This document shows, piece by piece, positions 22,220 through 30,616 of a stretch of 64,000 nt of DNA (position 1 is the first letter of the stretch; each line of letters opens with the position of its first letter). Under the pieces are notes generated by a model that did no database searches, was not told the origin of the DNA, and saw nothing but the letters and a program-made list of their open reading frames with translations. Source of the stretch: Lysobacterales bacterium (lineage in GTDB: Bacteria > Pseudomonadota > Gammaproteobacteria > Xanthomonadales > Ahniellaceae); assembly GCA_016182785.1 (NCBI GenBank), contig JACPFU010000006.1, positions 1 through 64,000 on the forward strand, given 5' to 3'. A program made the translations under genes and the position numbers.

Positions 22220-23995
22220 ATGAGTCGGAAGGTGATGGTGGTCACGGCAGCGTTGGTCTTGCTGGCCCTCGCCAGCGGTCTGCACGGCGTGGAGGCGGAC
22301 GCGCCGGCGGCCGCATCGACTCCGCCCGCGCACCGGACCTTCCAGCCGATCGTCGTTTCGGCCAGCCGCTTCGGCCTATCGCCCGAACTGCGCAGCCTTG
22401 CATCCGCCCCGATCGCCCGCGCCGCCGTGCCTGACCCCGACCCGCCGGTCGAGCGCGGCAGTCCGCCGGCGCGCCCCATCGTGAAGCCGCGGCCCGAGGG
22501 CTTCGTGGATCCGCTGGTGGAGCGCGGCGGTCGTGCTCCCACCGCCATGCCTCCGGTGCTGACCTCGTTCGAGGGCGTGGCGGCGGCCGAGGTCCAGTCC
22601 GGGTTCGGCGCCGTCGTGCCCCCATCTGCGATCGGCGACGTCGGTCGCACCCAGTATGTCCAGATCGTCAACCCGGGGTTGCTCAAGGTCTGGGCCAAGA
22701 ACGGCACCGTCCTCGTGGGCCCGGTTGCGTTTTCTTCGCTCTGGTCCGAGGGCATCTGCTCGGCCGTGAACGACGGCGACCCGACCGTCCTCTACGACCA
22801 TCTGGCCGACCGCTGGCTGCTGTCGCAGTTCGCACTCCCGAACTACCCGAGCGGCCCCTTCTACCAGTGCATCGCCGTCTCACAGACCGGCGACGCGACG
22901 GGCAGCTACTGGGTCTACGAGTTCAACCTGCCCGGCACCGGCGTGCTGAACGACTACCCGCAGTTTGGCGTCTGGCCGAGCGCCTACTTCATGACCGATC
23001 GGCAAATGCAAATGCCGGCCGGCACCTGGGCCGGCAGCGGCGCCTTTGCCTTCGACCGCGCGCAGATGCTGCTCGGCAATCCGTCGGCGAGCTACATCTA
23101 CTTCAACCTCAACTCGCTGAACCCTTCGATCGCCGGCCTGCTCCCGGCCGATCTGGACGGCCCGCCACCCGCGGCCGGTACCCCCGGCTACTTCGCCTAC
23201 CCGCTGTCGACGGTCTGGGGCGACGCCATGGACGGCTTGCGCATCTTCGTGTTCCAGCCCGACTGGGTGACTCCCGCGAATTCCACGTTCTCGCCCCACG
23301 CCGACATACCGACCGCGGCCTTCGACCCGGACATGTGCGGCTACGCCAAGAACTGCATCCCCCAGCCCCCGGCCGTGCCGCCGGCAACAGGCCCGACGCA
23401 GCCGGTCGACGCATTGTCGGACCGCCTCATGCGCCGACTCGCCTATCGCAACTTCGGAACGCACGCTTCGATGGTGGTCACCCACACCGTCGACGCCGGT
23501 GGCGATCACGCCGCCGTGCGCTGGTATGAACTGCGGCGCCCGCTCACGCCGGTGCCGGGGCCCTTCGCCCTGTACGACCAGGGGACACACTCGCCCAATG
23601 CCACCCACCGCTGGATGGCGAGCGCCGCCATCGACGCCGTCGGCAATCTGGCGGTGGGTTACAGCGCCTCGAACGCCACCACCGTTTACCCGTCGATCGA
23701 CTACGCGGGTCGGCTGGTCAGCGACGCTCCGGGCAGCGGCCTCGCCCAGGGCGAGGCCATCGCCATCGCCGGCTCCAACTCGCAGACAACCTCGGCCTAC
23801 CGCTGGGGCGACTACAGCGCGCTGTCCACCGATCCGCTGGACCAGTGCACGTTCTGGTACACGCAGGAGTACTACACGAACACGCCGCCGGTGTGCACCG
23901 CGAGCAACTACCGGTGCTGGCAGACGCGGATCGTCAGCTTCCGCTTCCCGAACTGTGGCCCCCTGTTCGCCGACGGCTTCGAGGACGCGGGCTGA
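22220..23995 (+). CDS. Secreted protein of unknown function with GFE tag
   Basis: 591 residues from ATG 22220 (AAGGGG site 6 nt upstream). Signal peptide about 1-26 (VMVVTAALVLLALASGL). A proline-rich linker (about 70-110) leads into a domain of about 450 residues rich in Trp, Tyr and paired cysteines (SEGICSAVNDGDPTVLYDHL, ADRWLLSQFALPNY, FYQCIAVSQTGD, AYRWGDYSAL). Long secreted proteins with these blocks occur in many bacteria, but I know no assigned function; the pattern suggests a beta-propeller. It ends LFADGFEDAG, the tag followed by three extra residues. It is divergent from RCC1 gene 2 across 201 bp, and no class 1 motif was found for it on the plus strand. Confidence 0.78.
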   Translation: MSRKVMVVTAALVLLALASGLHGVEADAPAAASTPPAHRTFQPIVVSASRFGLSPELRSLASAPIARAAVPDPDPPVERGSPPARPIVKPRPEGFVDPLVERGGRAPTAMPPVLTSFEGVAAAEVQSGFGAVVPPSAIGDVGRTQYVQIVNPGLLKVWAKNGTVLVGPVAFSSLWSEGICSAVNDGDPTVLYDHLADRWLLSQFALPNYPSGPFYQCIAVSQTGDATGSYWVYEFNLPGTGVLNDYPQFGVWPSAYFMTDRQMQMPAGTWAGSGAFAFDRAQMLLGNPSASYIYFNLNSLNPSIAGLLPADLDGPPPAAGTPGYFAYPLSTVWGDAMDGLRIFVFQPDWVTPANSTFSPHADIPTAAFDPDMCGYAKNCIPQPPAVPPATGPTQPVDALSDRLMRRLAYRNFGTHASMVVTHTVDAGGDHAAVRWYELRRPLTPVPGPFALYDQGTHSPNATHRWMASAAIDAVGNLAVGYSASNATTVYPSIDYAGRLVSDAPGSGLAQGEAIAIAGSNSQTTSAYRWGDYSALSTDPLDQCTFWYTQEYYTNTPPVCTASNYRCWQTRIVSFRFPNCGPLFADGFEDAG

Positions 23996-24002
23996 CCATC
24001 CC

Positions 24003-24032
24003 GCGAAAAATTGTTGCTGCGGCGACGTATGG
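24003..24032 (+). promoter_or_regulatory. Class 2 promoter-like motif
   Basis: GCGAAA (24003-24008), 17 nt, CGTATGG (24026-24032), 27 nt before ATG 24060. The same pair with the same spacing precedes 25414. GCGGCG also sits just before CGTATGG in both. CGTA is a common core of ECF -10 elements. Confidence 0.5.
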
Positions 24033-24059
24033 CTGGATGAGCTTTCGAGGAAATCCGCC

Positions 24060-25355
24060 ATGCCGACCCCAGACACCCTCCGTTTCGGCGCCGCCGTGCG
24101 GGCTGCCGCCCTGTACGCGCTGCTGGCCGGCGCGGCGGCAGCGGCACCGACCGTGCGCATCGAGGACCGGGCTCCGTGCAGCGAGGGCCATACCGGCTAC
24201 AGCAACTGCAGCTTCACCATTCGCCTCAGCCAGACCTGGGCGCAGGCGGTCAGCGGCGTGTTCGGCGCGTGGGTCGACAACACCGATTTCGCGGAGCCCT
24301 ACGTCGACTTCGAGCCGACGCCGGCGAACCCGAACTGGAGCATTCCCGCCGGCCAGACCACGACCACGGTGACCATCCGCGTGATCGGCGATGTGCTCGA
24401 CGAGGACAACGAGACCTTCTACGTCGGGCTCGGCGACCTGGTCAACGCCGCCGCCAGCGGCAACGACCTGACCACCACGGTCGCGATCGCCGACGACGAC
24501 GCGCCGCCGACCGCGACGCTCGATCCCTGCACCGTGGTCGAGGGCAGCGGCGGTACGCCGCCGCTGTGCCAGACGCGCCTGCGCCTGTCCGGCCCGTCCG
24601 GGCGCGAGGTCAGCGGGAGGTTCCAGGTGGCGCCGTATTCCGCGCTGGCGTACAGCGGCTTCGAGACCCCGGCGGTCGCGGGCCAGTACCAGACGATTCC
24701 CAGCGGCCAGACGGTGGACGGCTGGAGCGTGGAAGGCGCCAGCATCGACCTGGCGAGCGACGCGCTCTGGCTCACCGTCGAAGGCCGCCAGTCGATCGAC
24801 CTCAACGGCAGCGCGCCCGGCACGCTGCGTCGCGACCTGACCCTGGCCAGCGGCGTCGTCCACGAGATCTGGTTCGCCAAGGCCGCGAACCCCGACTGCG
24901 GCGCCGGCGTCAAGCAGGCGCAGGCGCTGCTCGGCAACCAGGTGCTCGGCGAGATCCTGCACGAGGCCTTCGCACCGCCGAACCACAGCGATCTCGGCTG
25001 GGCCTTCGAGCGCTTCACCGTGACCGGCAGCGGCGCCCTGCGCTCGCTGCGTTTCGCCGGGTTGAACGCCGGAAGTTGCGGCATCACCCTGGACCAGATC
25101 GCCGTGCTCGTCCGCGGCAACGCCATGCCCAATGTCGATGTCGGCTTCGCACCCTACGAGATCGCCATCGCCCCCGGCACGACGGTTTCCGATCCGATCC
25201 TGTTCGACGTGATCCCCGACACCGAGCATGAACCCGACGAACGCTTTCGCATCGTGGCCATCTCCACCTCCAACCTCGGCACGGTGACGGCCGCGACCGG
25301 CACCATCGTCAACGACGACCTGCCGATCGAGATCTTCGGCAACTCGTTCGAGTAG
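24060..25355 (+). CDS. Secreted Calx-beta protein with DUF642-like domain and GFE-type tag
   Basis: 431 residues from ATG 24060. Signal peptide about 1-29 (ALYALLAGAAAAAP). The first Calx-beta domain spans about 30-145 (CSEGHTGYSNCSFTI...LDEDNETFYVGL...DDDAPP). The central part (about 195-365) has SGFETPAVAGQYQTIPSGQT, W-S-V-E-G and DLNGSAPGTLRRDL, resembling a DUF642 carbohydrate-type module inserted in a second Calx-beta. The rest of that second domain closes at about 370-425 (EPDERFRIVAIS...IVNDD). The end is IFGNSFE, the tag with Ser for Gly. Calx-beta domains bind calcium in other proteins; whether they do here is unknown. Confidence 0.82.
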   Translation: MPTPDTLRFGAAVRAAALYALLAGAAAAAPTVRIEDRAPCSEGHTGYSNCSFTIRLSQTWAQAVSGVFGAWVDNTDFAEPYVDFEPTPANPNWSIPAGQTTTTVTIRVIGDVLDEDNETFYVGLGDLVNAAASGNDLTTTVAIADDDAPPTATLDPCTVVEGSGGTPPLCQTRLRLSGPSGREVSGRFQVAPYSALAYSGFETPAVAGQYQTIPSGQTVDGWSVEGASIDLASDALWLTVEGRQSIDLNGSAPGTLRRDLTLASGVVHEIWFAKAANPDCGAGVKQAQALLGNQVLGEILHEAFAPPNHSDLGWAFERFTVTGSGALRSLRFAGLNAGSCGITLDQIAVLVRGNAMPNVDVGFAPYEIAIAPGTTVSDPILFDVIPDTEHEPDERFRIVAISTSNLGTVTAATGTIVNDDLPIEIFGNSFE

Positions 25356-25361
25356 TTCGGC

Positions 25362-25391
25362 GCGAAAGAAATCCCGCCGCGGCGCGTATGG
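25362..25391 (+). promoter_or_regulatory. Class 2 promoter-like motif
   Basis: GCGAAA (25362-25367), 17 nt, CGTATGG (25385-25391), 22 nt before ATG 25414. Partner of the motif at 24003. Confidence 0.5.
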
Positions 25392-25413
25392 ATGGGCAGT
25401 CCTGGGGAAAACC

Positions 25414-28400
25414 ATGTCTGTCCATCGCCTCGCCATCCTGCTGTTCGCCGCACTGCCCGCCATCGCCGACGCCGCGACCTACACCGTGACCAACACCAAC
25501 GACAGCGGCTCGGGCTCGCTGCGCTGGGCCATCACCCAGGCCAACGCCACCGCCGACTCCGACACCATCGCCTTCAACATTCCGGGCGGTGGCGCCCCGA
25601 TCATCGGCCCGACCAGCGCCCTGCCGACGTTCACGCACCCGGTGACCATCGATGGCGCCACGCAACCGGGCTACGCCGGCACGCCGCTGATCCAGATCGA
25701 TGGCGTCAACGCCGGCACCAGTTCCGACGGCCTTCACCTCGCGACCAGCGGCAGCACCATCCGGGCGCTGTCCATCATGCGCTTCTACGGCCACGGCATC
25801 CGCATCGACAGCTTCAGCAGCAACAACACGGTGACGGCCTGCTACGTCGGCCTGAACAGCGCCGGCGCCGCGGCCGCCAATGGCGGCACCGGCGTATTCA
25901 TCAGCGACGGCACAACCAACGTCATCGGCCCGGGCAATGTGATTTCCGGCAACGTCGTCGATGGCGTGCGCATCGACTTGGCCTCGTCCAACTCCAACGT
26001 CGTTGCCGGCAACCGCATCGGCACCAACCCGGCCGGCACCGCGGCCATTCCCAACGGCTACAACGGCGTGGTCATCACCGCGAGCATCAACAACCGCATC
26101 GGCGGCACCACGTCGGCCGATCTCAACGTGATTTCAGGCAACACCAGAAGCGGCATCGGCATCGGCGCGGGCGCCAGCGGCAACCTGATTCAGCGCAACT
26201 ACATCGGCCTCGCCGCCGACGGCGCCACCGCACTCGGCAACGGCTGGAACGGCGTGTACGTGATCAACTCCCCGGCAAATCGGATCGGCGGCGATGTCGC
26301 CGGCACCTGGAACATCATCTCGGCCAATGGATGGAGCGGCATCGAACTCGTCGGCGGCGCAGCTGATGGCAACATCATCCAGCGCAACATCATCGGCTCC
26401 GACCTGTTCGGCACGCTGGATCGCGGAAATGCGCTGCACGGCGTCAACGCCCGTTCCGGCAACAACCGGATCGGCACCGGACAGGTCGGTGCTGGCGGCA
26501 ATCTGATCTCCGGCAATTCCGGCTATGGCATCTTCATTGGAGAAGGCGGTGCCACTGACAACGTGATCGATGGCAACCGCATTGGCACCGATCTCGCTGG
26601 CGCAGCGGCACTGCCCAATTCGGCTGGCATCCGTGTAGGGGATGGCGGTCATCGCACAGCCATCGGCACGGCCGGCGTCGGCAACACCATCTCCGGCAAC
26701 AGCGGCCACGGCATCGAGATCGATTCGAGCTCGGACATCGAGTCCATCACCATCCGAGGCAATCGCATCGGCACCAACGCGGCCGGCACCGCGGCCGTAG
26801 CCAATGGCGGTCGCGGAATCTTCGCCATCGGCTTCAACGCACTGAGCATTGGCGGCACGGACGCGGGGGCCGGCAATCTGGTATCCGGAAACGGCGGCGA
26901 CGGCATACTGATCAGTGCCTGGAACACCAATGTCGCGTCACCCGTGGTTCGCAACATCGTCGGCCTGACCACCAGCGGTGCGAGCCTTGGCAACGCCGGC
27001 GCTGGCATTCTCGTGACCGGCAATGGCGGCGGCGTGCGTCTGCAGGAAAACCGGATCGGCGGCAACGGAGGACTGGGAATCGACCTGGGTTCGACCGGCG
27101 TGCTGGCGAATGATGTCGGTGATGGCGATTCTGGCGTGAACGGATTGCAGAACTATCCGATCATCGGCAGCGCCTTCGAGTCCGAGGGCACGACGACCCT
27201 TACCGGCACGCTCAACTCGACACCAACTACCGCTTTCAGTATCGAGTTCTTTGCCAGCAGCACCTGCGATGCCTCCGGCCATGGCGAAGGCGCCAGCTTC
27301 GTTGGCAACGTCAATGTCACGACAAACAGCAGCGGCGATGCCGGCTTCTCGCTACCGGTGTCCGGATACCCGGTGGGCACCGTGTTCAGTGCCACCGCCT
27401 CCCGCGCCGTCGGTGCATCCAGCACATCGGAATTCTCACCCTGCATGACATCCCAGACGTATCCCGCGACCATTCAGTTCGCCGCCGATACGTCCACGAC
27501 CCCCGAGACCGCCGGCACCGCGACGATCACGCTGACGCGGAGCGGCAACACGACGAATACCGCGAGCGTGCGCGTCGACGGCACCGACTGGTCCACAACG
27601 GTGGGCGCGGACTATCAGGCGTTCGCTCCGCTCACCGTCACGTTCGCCCCCGGCCAGACATCGCGAACCATCAGCCTGACCTTGATCGACGACACCATGC
27701 ATGACCCTGGCGAAATCCTGGCTCTGGACCTGTCCAACCCCTCGCCGAACGTCGAACTGGGCGTGCGTACCCGTCACCTGTTGACCATCACCGACAACGA
27801 TCCGGTTCCGACGCTGTCGATGGATGGTGGCGGATGCAGCGTCAATGAAGGCCACACCGGCAACCGCCCATGCAACATCGTCTTCCGCTTGTCCAATCCG
27901 ACCCATCTGGGCGTGGGATTCCAGGTCTCGGCATGGGGTGACACGGCGTACTCCGGCATCGACTTCATGGAACAGAACAGCCTGAATGTCTCCATGGCCG
28001 AGGGTGCCACGACAGTCACGGTTCCGATCGAGGTGATCGGCGACACACTGGACGAGGCCAATGAGACCTTCACGATACGGGTCACCAACATCTATAACGC
28101 ATCGCCCGGAGAAATGACCGGCACCGGCACCATCGTTGACGACGACGCCGCACCGACGGTGAGTGTCGCCGATCGGTCTTGCGTGGAGGGGAACATCGGC
28201 TTCAGCTATTGCTCTTTCACCATCAGCCTGAGCGCAGCGTCGAGCCAGTCAGTTCGCGGAACCTTGGCGGCCACGGAGGGGAGTCCCGCAACGGCCATGG
28301 CCGGCGTCGATTTCGACCCGGTGGCCGCGGCCTCCTGGATCGTTCCCGCGGGCGACACCAGCACTACCTTGGACGTGGTCGTGCTCAGCGACACCCTCGA

Positions 28401-29235
28401 CGAAGCGAACGAGACGTTCCTGGTCAACCTCGCCGGCCTAACCAACGCCGCCGCCAGCGGCAACGACACCCAGGCCACCGCCACCATCACCGACGACGAC
28501 AACCCGCCCACGGTCAGCATCGCCGACAAGTCCTGCGTGGAAGTGAACGTGGGCAGCGGCACCTGCAGCTTCACCATCAGCCTCGGCGCCGTCTCGGGCC
28601 GGGCCGTCAGCGGCACCTATGCCACCGCCACCGGCGGCGCCACGCCCGCCACCGCCGGTGTCGACTACACCGCCGTCGGCGCGACGCCCTGGAGCATCGC
28701 CGCGGGAAGCACCAGCGCCACGGTCGCGGTTTCCACGCTGGGCGACACCCTCGACGAGCCGAACGAAACGTTCCTGGTCAACCTCGCCGGCCTGACCAAC
28801 GCCGCCGCCAGCGGCAACGACACCCAGGCCACCGCTACCATCACCGACAACGACAACCCGCCGACGCTGTCGATCGACGCTGGCGGCTGCAGCGTGATCG
28901 AGGGCGATGGCGGATCGGTGAACTGCGCCTTCGTGCTGCGTCTCTCGGCCGCCAGCGGCAGGACCGTGACCTTCAACACCGCGACCGCGAACGGAACCGC
29001 CACCGCCGGCAGCGACTACACCGCACACGCGACGACCGCACGCAGCATCGCCGTCGGCTCGAGCACACTCACCGTCAACGTGCCGGTGCTCGGCGACAGC
29101 GTCGAGGAGCGGGATGAGACCTTTGCCCTCAGCGTCACCGGCGTCGTCAACGCCAGCCCCGCTTCGCTGAGCGGCACCGCGACCATCCTCGACGACGACC
29201 TCGCCGAACTGATCCACTTCGATGGGTTCGAGTGA
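25414..29235 (+). CDS. Giant secreted beta-helix/Calx-beta protein with GFE tag
   Basis: 1273 residues from ATG 25414 (GGGGA site). Signal peptide about 1-20 (ILLFAALPAIADA). It opens with YTVTNTNDSGSGSLRWAIT, the usual start of right-handed beta-helix exoproteins. Helix turns follow to about residue 560, with many repeats of N-x-I-G-G-T, G-N-x-I-S-G-N and NRIGTN. A linker domain (about 580-675, FSIEFFASSTCDASGHGEG) is one often found after such helices. The rest is four to five Calx-beta repeats (about 686-1262) with DTLDEANETF and DDD/DND ends. It ends LIHFDGFE. Two of the Calx-beta repeats are near-identical in DNA. It is probably an adhesin or matrix protein; no enzyme motif seen. Confidence 0.87.
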   Translation: MSVHRLAILLFAALPAIADAATYTVTNTNDSGSGSLRWAITQANATADSDTIAFNIPGGGAPIIGPTSALPTFTHPVTIDGATQPGYAGTPLIQIDGVNAGTSSDGLHLATSGSTIRALSIMRFYGHGIRIDSFSSNNTVTACYVGLNSAGAAAANGGTGVFISDGTTNVIGPGNVISGNVVDGVRIDLASSNSNVVAGNRIGTNPAGTAAIPNGYNGVVITASINNRIGGTTSADLNVISGNTRSGIGIGAGASGNLIQRNYIGLAADGATALGNGWNGVYVINSPANRIGGDVAGTWNIISANGWSGIELVGGAADGNIIQRNIIGSDLFGTLDRGNALHGVNARSGNNRIGTGQVGAGGNLISGNSGYGIFIGEGGATDNVIDGNRIGTDLAGAAALPNSAGIRVGDGGHRTAIGTAGVGNTISGNSGHGIEIDSSSDIESITIRGNRIGTNAAGTAAVANGGRGIFAIGFNALSIGGTDAGAGNLVSGNGGDGILISAWNTNVASPVVRNIVGLTTSGASLGNAGAGILVTGNGGGVRLQENRIGGNGGLGIDLGSTGVLANDVGDGDSGVNGLQNYPIIGSAFESEGTTTLTGTLNSTPTTAFSIEFFASSTCDASGHGEGASFVGNVNVTTNSSGDAGFSLPVSGYPVGTVFSATASRAVGASSTSEFSPCMTSQTYPATIQFAADTSTTPETAGTATITLTRSGNTTNTASVRVDGTDWSTTVGADYQAFAPLTVTFAPGQTSRTISLTLIDDTMHDPGEILALDLSNPSPNVELGVRTRHLLTITDNDPVPTLSMDGGGCSVNEGHTGNRPCNIVFRLSNPTHLGVGFQVSAWGDTAYSGIDFMEQNSLNVSMAEGATTVTVPIEVIGDTLDEANETFTIRVTNIYNASPGEMTGTGTIVDDDAAPTVSVADRSCVEGNIGFSYCSFTISLSAASSQSVRGTLAATEGSPATAMAGVDFDPVAAASWIVPAGDTSTTLDVVVLSDTLDEANETFLVNLAGLTNAAASGNDTQATATITDDDNPPTVSIADKSCVEVNVGSGTCSFTISLGAVSGRAVSGTYATATGGATPATAGVDYTAVGATPWSIAAGSTSATVAVSTLGDTLDEPNETFLVNLAGLTNAAASGNDTQATATITDNDNPPTLSIDAGGCSVIEGDGGSVNCAFVLRLSAASGRTVTFNTATANGTATAGSDYTAHATTARSIAVGSSTLTVNVPVLGDSVEERDETFALSVTGVVNASPASLSGTATILDDDLAELIHFDGFE
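28396..28508 (+). repeat. 113-bp direct repeat inside the Calx-beta gene (copy 1)
   Basis: Copy 2 is at 28750-28862, with only a few substitutions. Both encode LDE.NETFLVNLAGLTNAAASGND and the following strand. Offset 354 bp, exactly one Calx-beta domain (118 codons), so domain number could change in frame by recombination. Confidence 0.88.
28750..28862 (+). repeat. 113-bp direct repeat inside the Calx-beta gene (copy 2)
   Basis: Partner of 28396-28508. A more distant version of the same segment (NAAASGND) also occurs in the neighbouring gene near 24450. Confidence 0.88.
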
Positions 29236-29269
29236 TGCCGTCGCGTATTCTCTGCATCGGACGGCCGCC

Positions 29270-30172
29270 ATGAAAACTGCATTGCGTCTGTTGACCCGAC
29301 TGGCTGCGCTGCTCCTGGTGTTGGCCGTGCTCGTCTTCGGGCTCGCGTGGTTTCGCTCCGAGCAGGCGCGCAACCGGAAGTACGAATTGCCGCGGCTCAC
29401 GCTCGAAGCCACCGCCACGCCCGCACGCATCGCCCGCGGCGAGCATCTGGCGCGCACGCGCGGCTGCACCGGTTGCCACGGGCCAAGCCTGCTCGGCGAA
29501 CGCATGATCGATGCCGGCCCGGTAATGCAGGTCTACACGCCGAACCTGACTCCGGGCGGCGTGCTGGCCGCGCACGACCTCGCCAGCTTCGAGCACGCGC
29601 TGCGCCATGCCGTGGCTCGCGACGGGCGTCCCCTGCTGGTGATGCCCGCCGAGGATTTCGCGCTGCTCTCGAACGAGGACGTGATCGCGCTGTTCGTGTA
29701 CCTGAAACAACTCGCGCCCGCGTCGGCGACGCAGCCCGCGAGCCACATCGGACCGCTGGGCCGCGTGCTGTACCTGTTCGGACAACTGCCGGTATGGAAA
29801 GCGGAGAGCGTCGACCACGCGCTCGCCAGCCGCGGCGCGCCGGCGCCACCGGCGCGGGCGGACGTCGCCTACGGCGCCTACGTCGCGCAAGGCTGCATCG
29901 GCTGCCATGGCGCGACCTTGGCCGGCGGCCACATCCCGGGTACACCGCCCGACTTCGTCGCGGCGGCGAACCTGACTCCACACGCGGACGCGCTCGGACG
30001 CTGGAGCGAAGCGGACTTCCTGCGCGCCATGCGCGAAGGCGTTCGGCCCGACGCCAGCCCGATCAATCCGTTCATGCCCTGGCGCGACCTGAGGCAGATG
30101 GACGACATCGAGCTGCGCGCGCTCTGGGCCTACCTGCGTTCGCTGCCTGCCGTCGCGCCGACCGCACCGTAG
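29270..30172 (+). CDS. Membrane-anchored di-haem cytochrome c
   Basis: 300 residues from ATG 29270, 34 nt after the preceding gene. An N-terminal hydrophobic helix (about 9-27) without a clear cleavage site suggests a membrane anchor. Two class I cytochrome c domains have CTGCH (66-70) and CIGCH (209-213). Possible methionine ligands lie in VMPAED (about 125) and in the second domain near NPFMPW. Tandem c domains of this size are typical of electron-transfer subunits of alcohol or aldehyde dehydrogenases, or of free periplasmic carriers. No dehydrogenase gene is adjacent, so the partner is unknown. Confidence 0.86.
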   Translation: MKTALRLLTRLAALLLVLAVLVFGLAWFRSEQARNRKYELPRLTLEATATPARIARGEHLARTRGCTGCHGPSLLGERMIDAGPVMQVYTPNLTPGGVLAAHDLASFEHALRHAVARDGRPLLVMPAEDFALLSNEDVIALFVYLKQLAPASATQPASHIGPLGRVLYLFGQLPVWKAESVDHALASRGAPAPPARADVAYGAYVAQGCIGCHGATLAGGHIPGTPPDFVAAANLTPHADALGRWSEADFLRAMREGVRPDASPINPFMPWRDLRQMDDIELRALWAYLRSLPAVAPTAP

Positions 30173-30220
30173 CCGAACCCACCCTGGCATCATCCACACC
30201 CCACGTCTCGGAGCACAGCA

Positions 30221-30616
30221 ATGCCCGCCACGGTCAACAAGGCCACGCCCGTCCTGTTCGTCGAGCGCATTGAAAGCTCGCTGCCGTTCTTCGCGGCGAT
30301 CGGTTTCGCCAAGGTGATGGAAGTGCCGCACGGCGAGCACATCGGCTTCTGCATCCTGAACGACGGCAAGACCGAGCTGATGCTGCAGTCCCACGATTCG
30401 CTCGCCGAGGACATGCCGCAGCTGTCCGAGGCGGCGCGCGGCAGGAGCTTCCTGTTCGTCGAAGTGCCCGATCTCGCCGCGGTCGAGGCTGCGCTGGCCG
30501 GGCACCCGATCTTCATGTCGCGGCGCGAGACCTTCTACGGCTCGCAGGAAACCGGCTTCATCGAACCCGGCGGCCACTACGTCACTTTCGCGCAGTTCGC
30601 GCAGGAAGCCGGCTAG
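30221..30616 (+). CDS. VOC-superfamily (glyoxalase/bleomycin-resistance fold) protein
   Basis: 131 residues from ATG 30221. The two-module beta-alpha-beta-beta-beta pattern is visible: LFVERIESSLPFFAAIGF opens module one (with FCILNDGKTELMLQS), and FLFVEVPDLAAVEAAL followed by ETGFIEPGGHYVTFAQF forms module two. Late acidic residues could bind a metal, but substrate cannot be assigned. The gene is short and self-contained and converges on the aspartoacylase-like gene, whose stop codon begins at the next base (30617). Confidence 0.8.
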   Translation: MPATVNKATPVLFVERIESSLPFFAAIGFAKVMEVPHGEHIGFCILNDGKTELMLQSHDSLAEDMPQLSEAARGRSFLFVEVPDLAAVEAALAGHPIFMSRRETFYGSQETGFIEPGGHYVTFAQFAQEAG

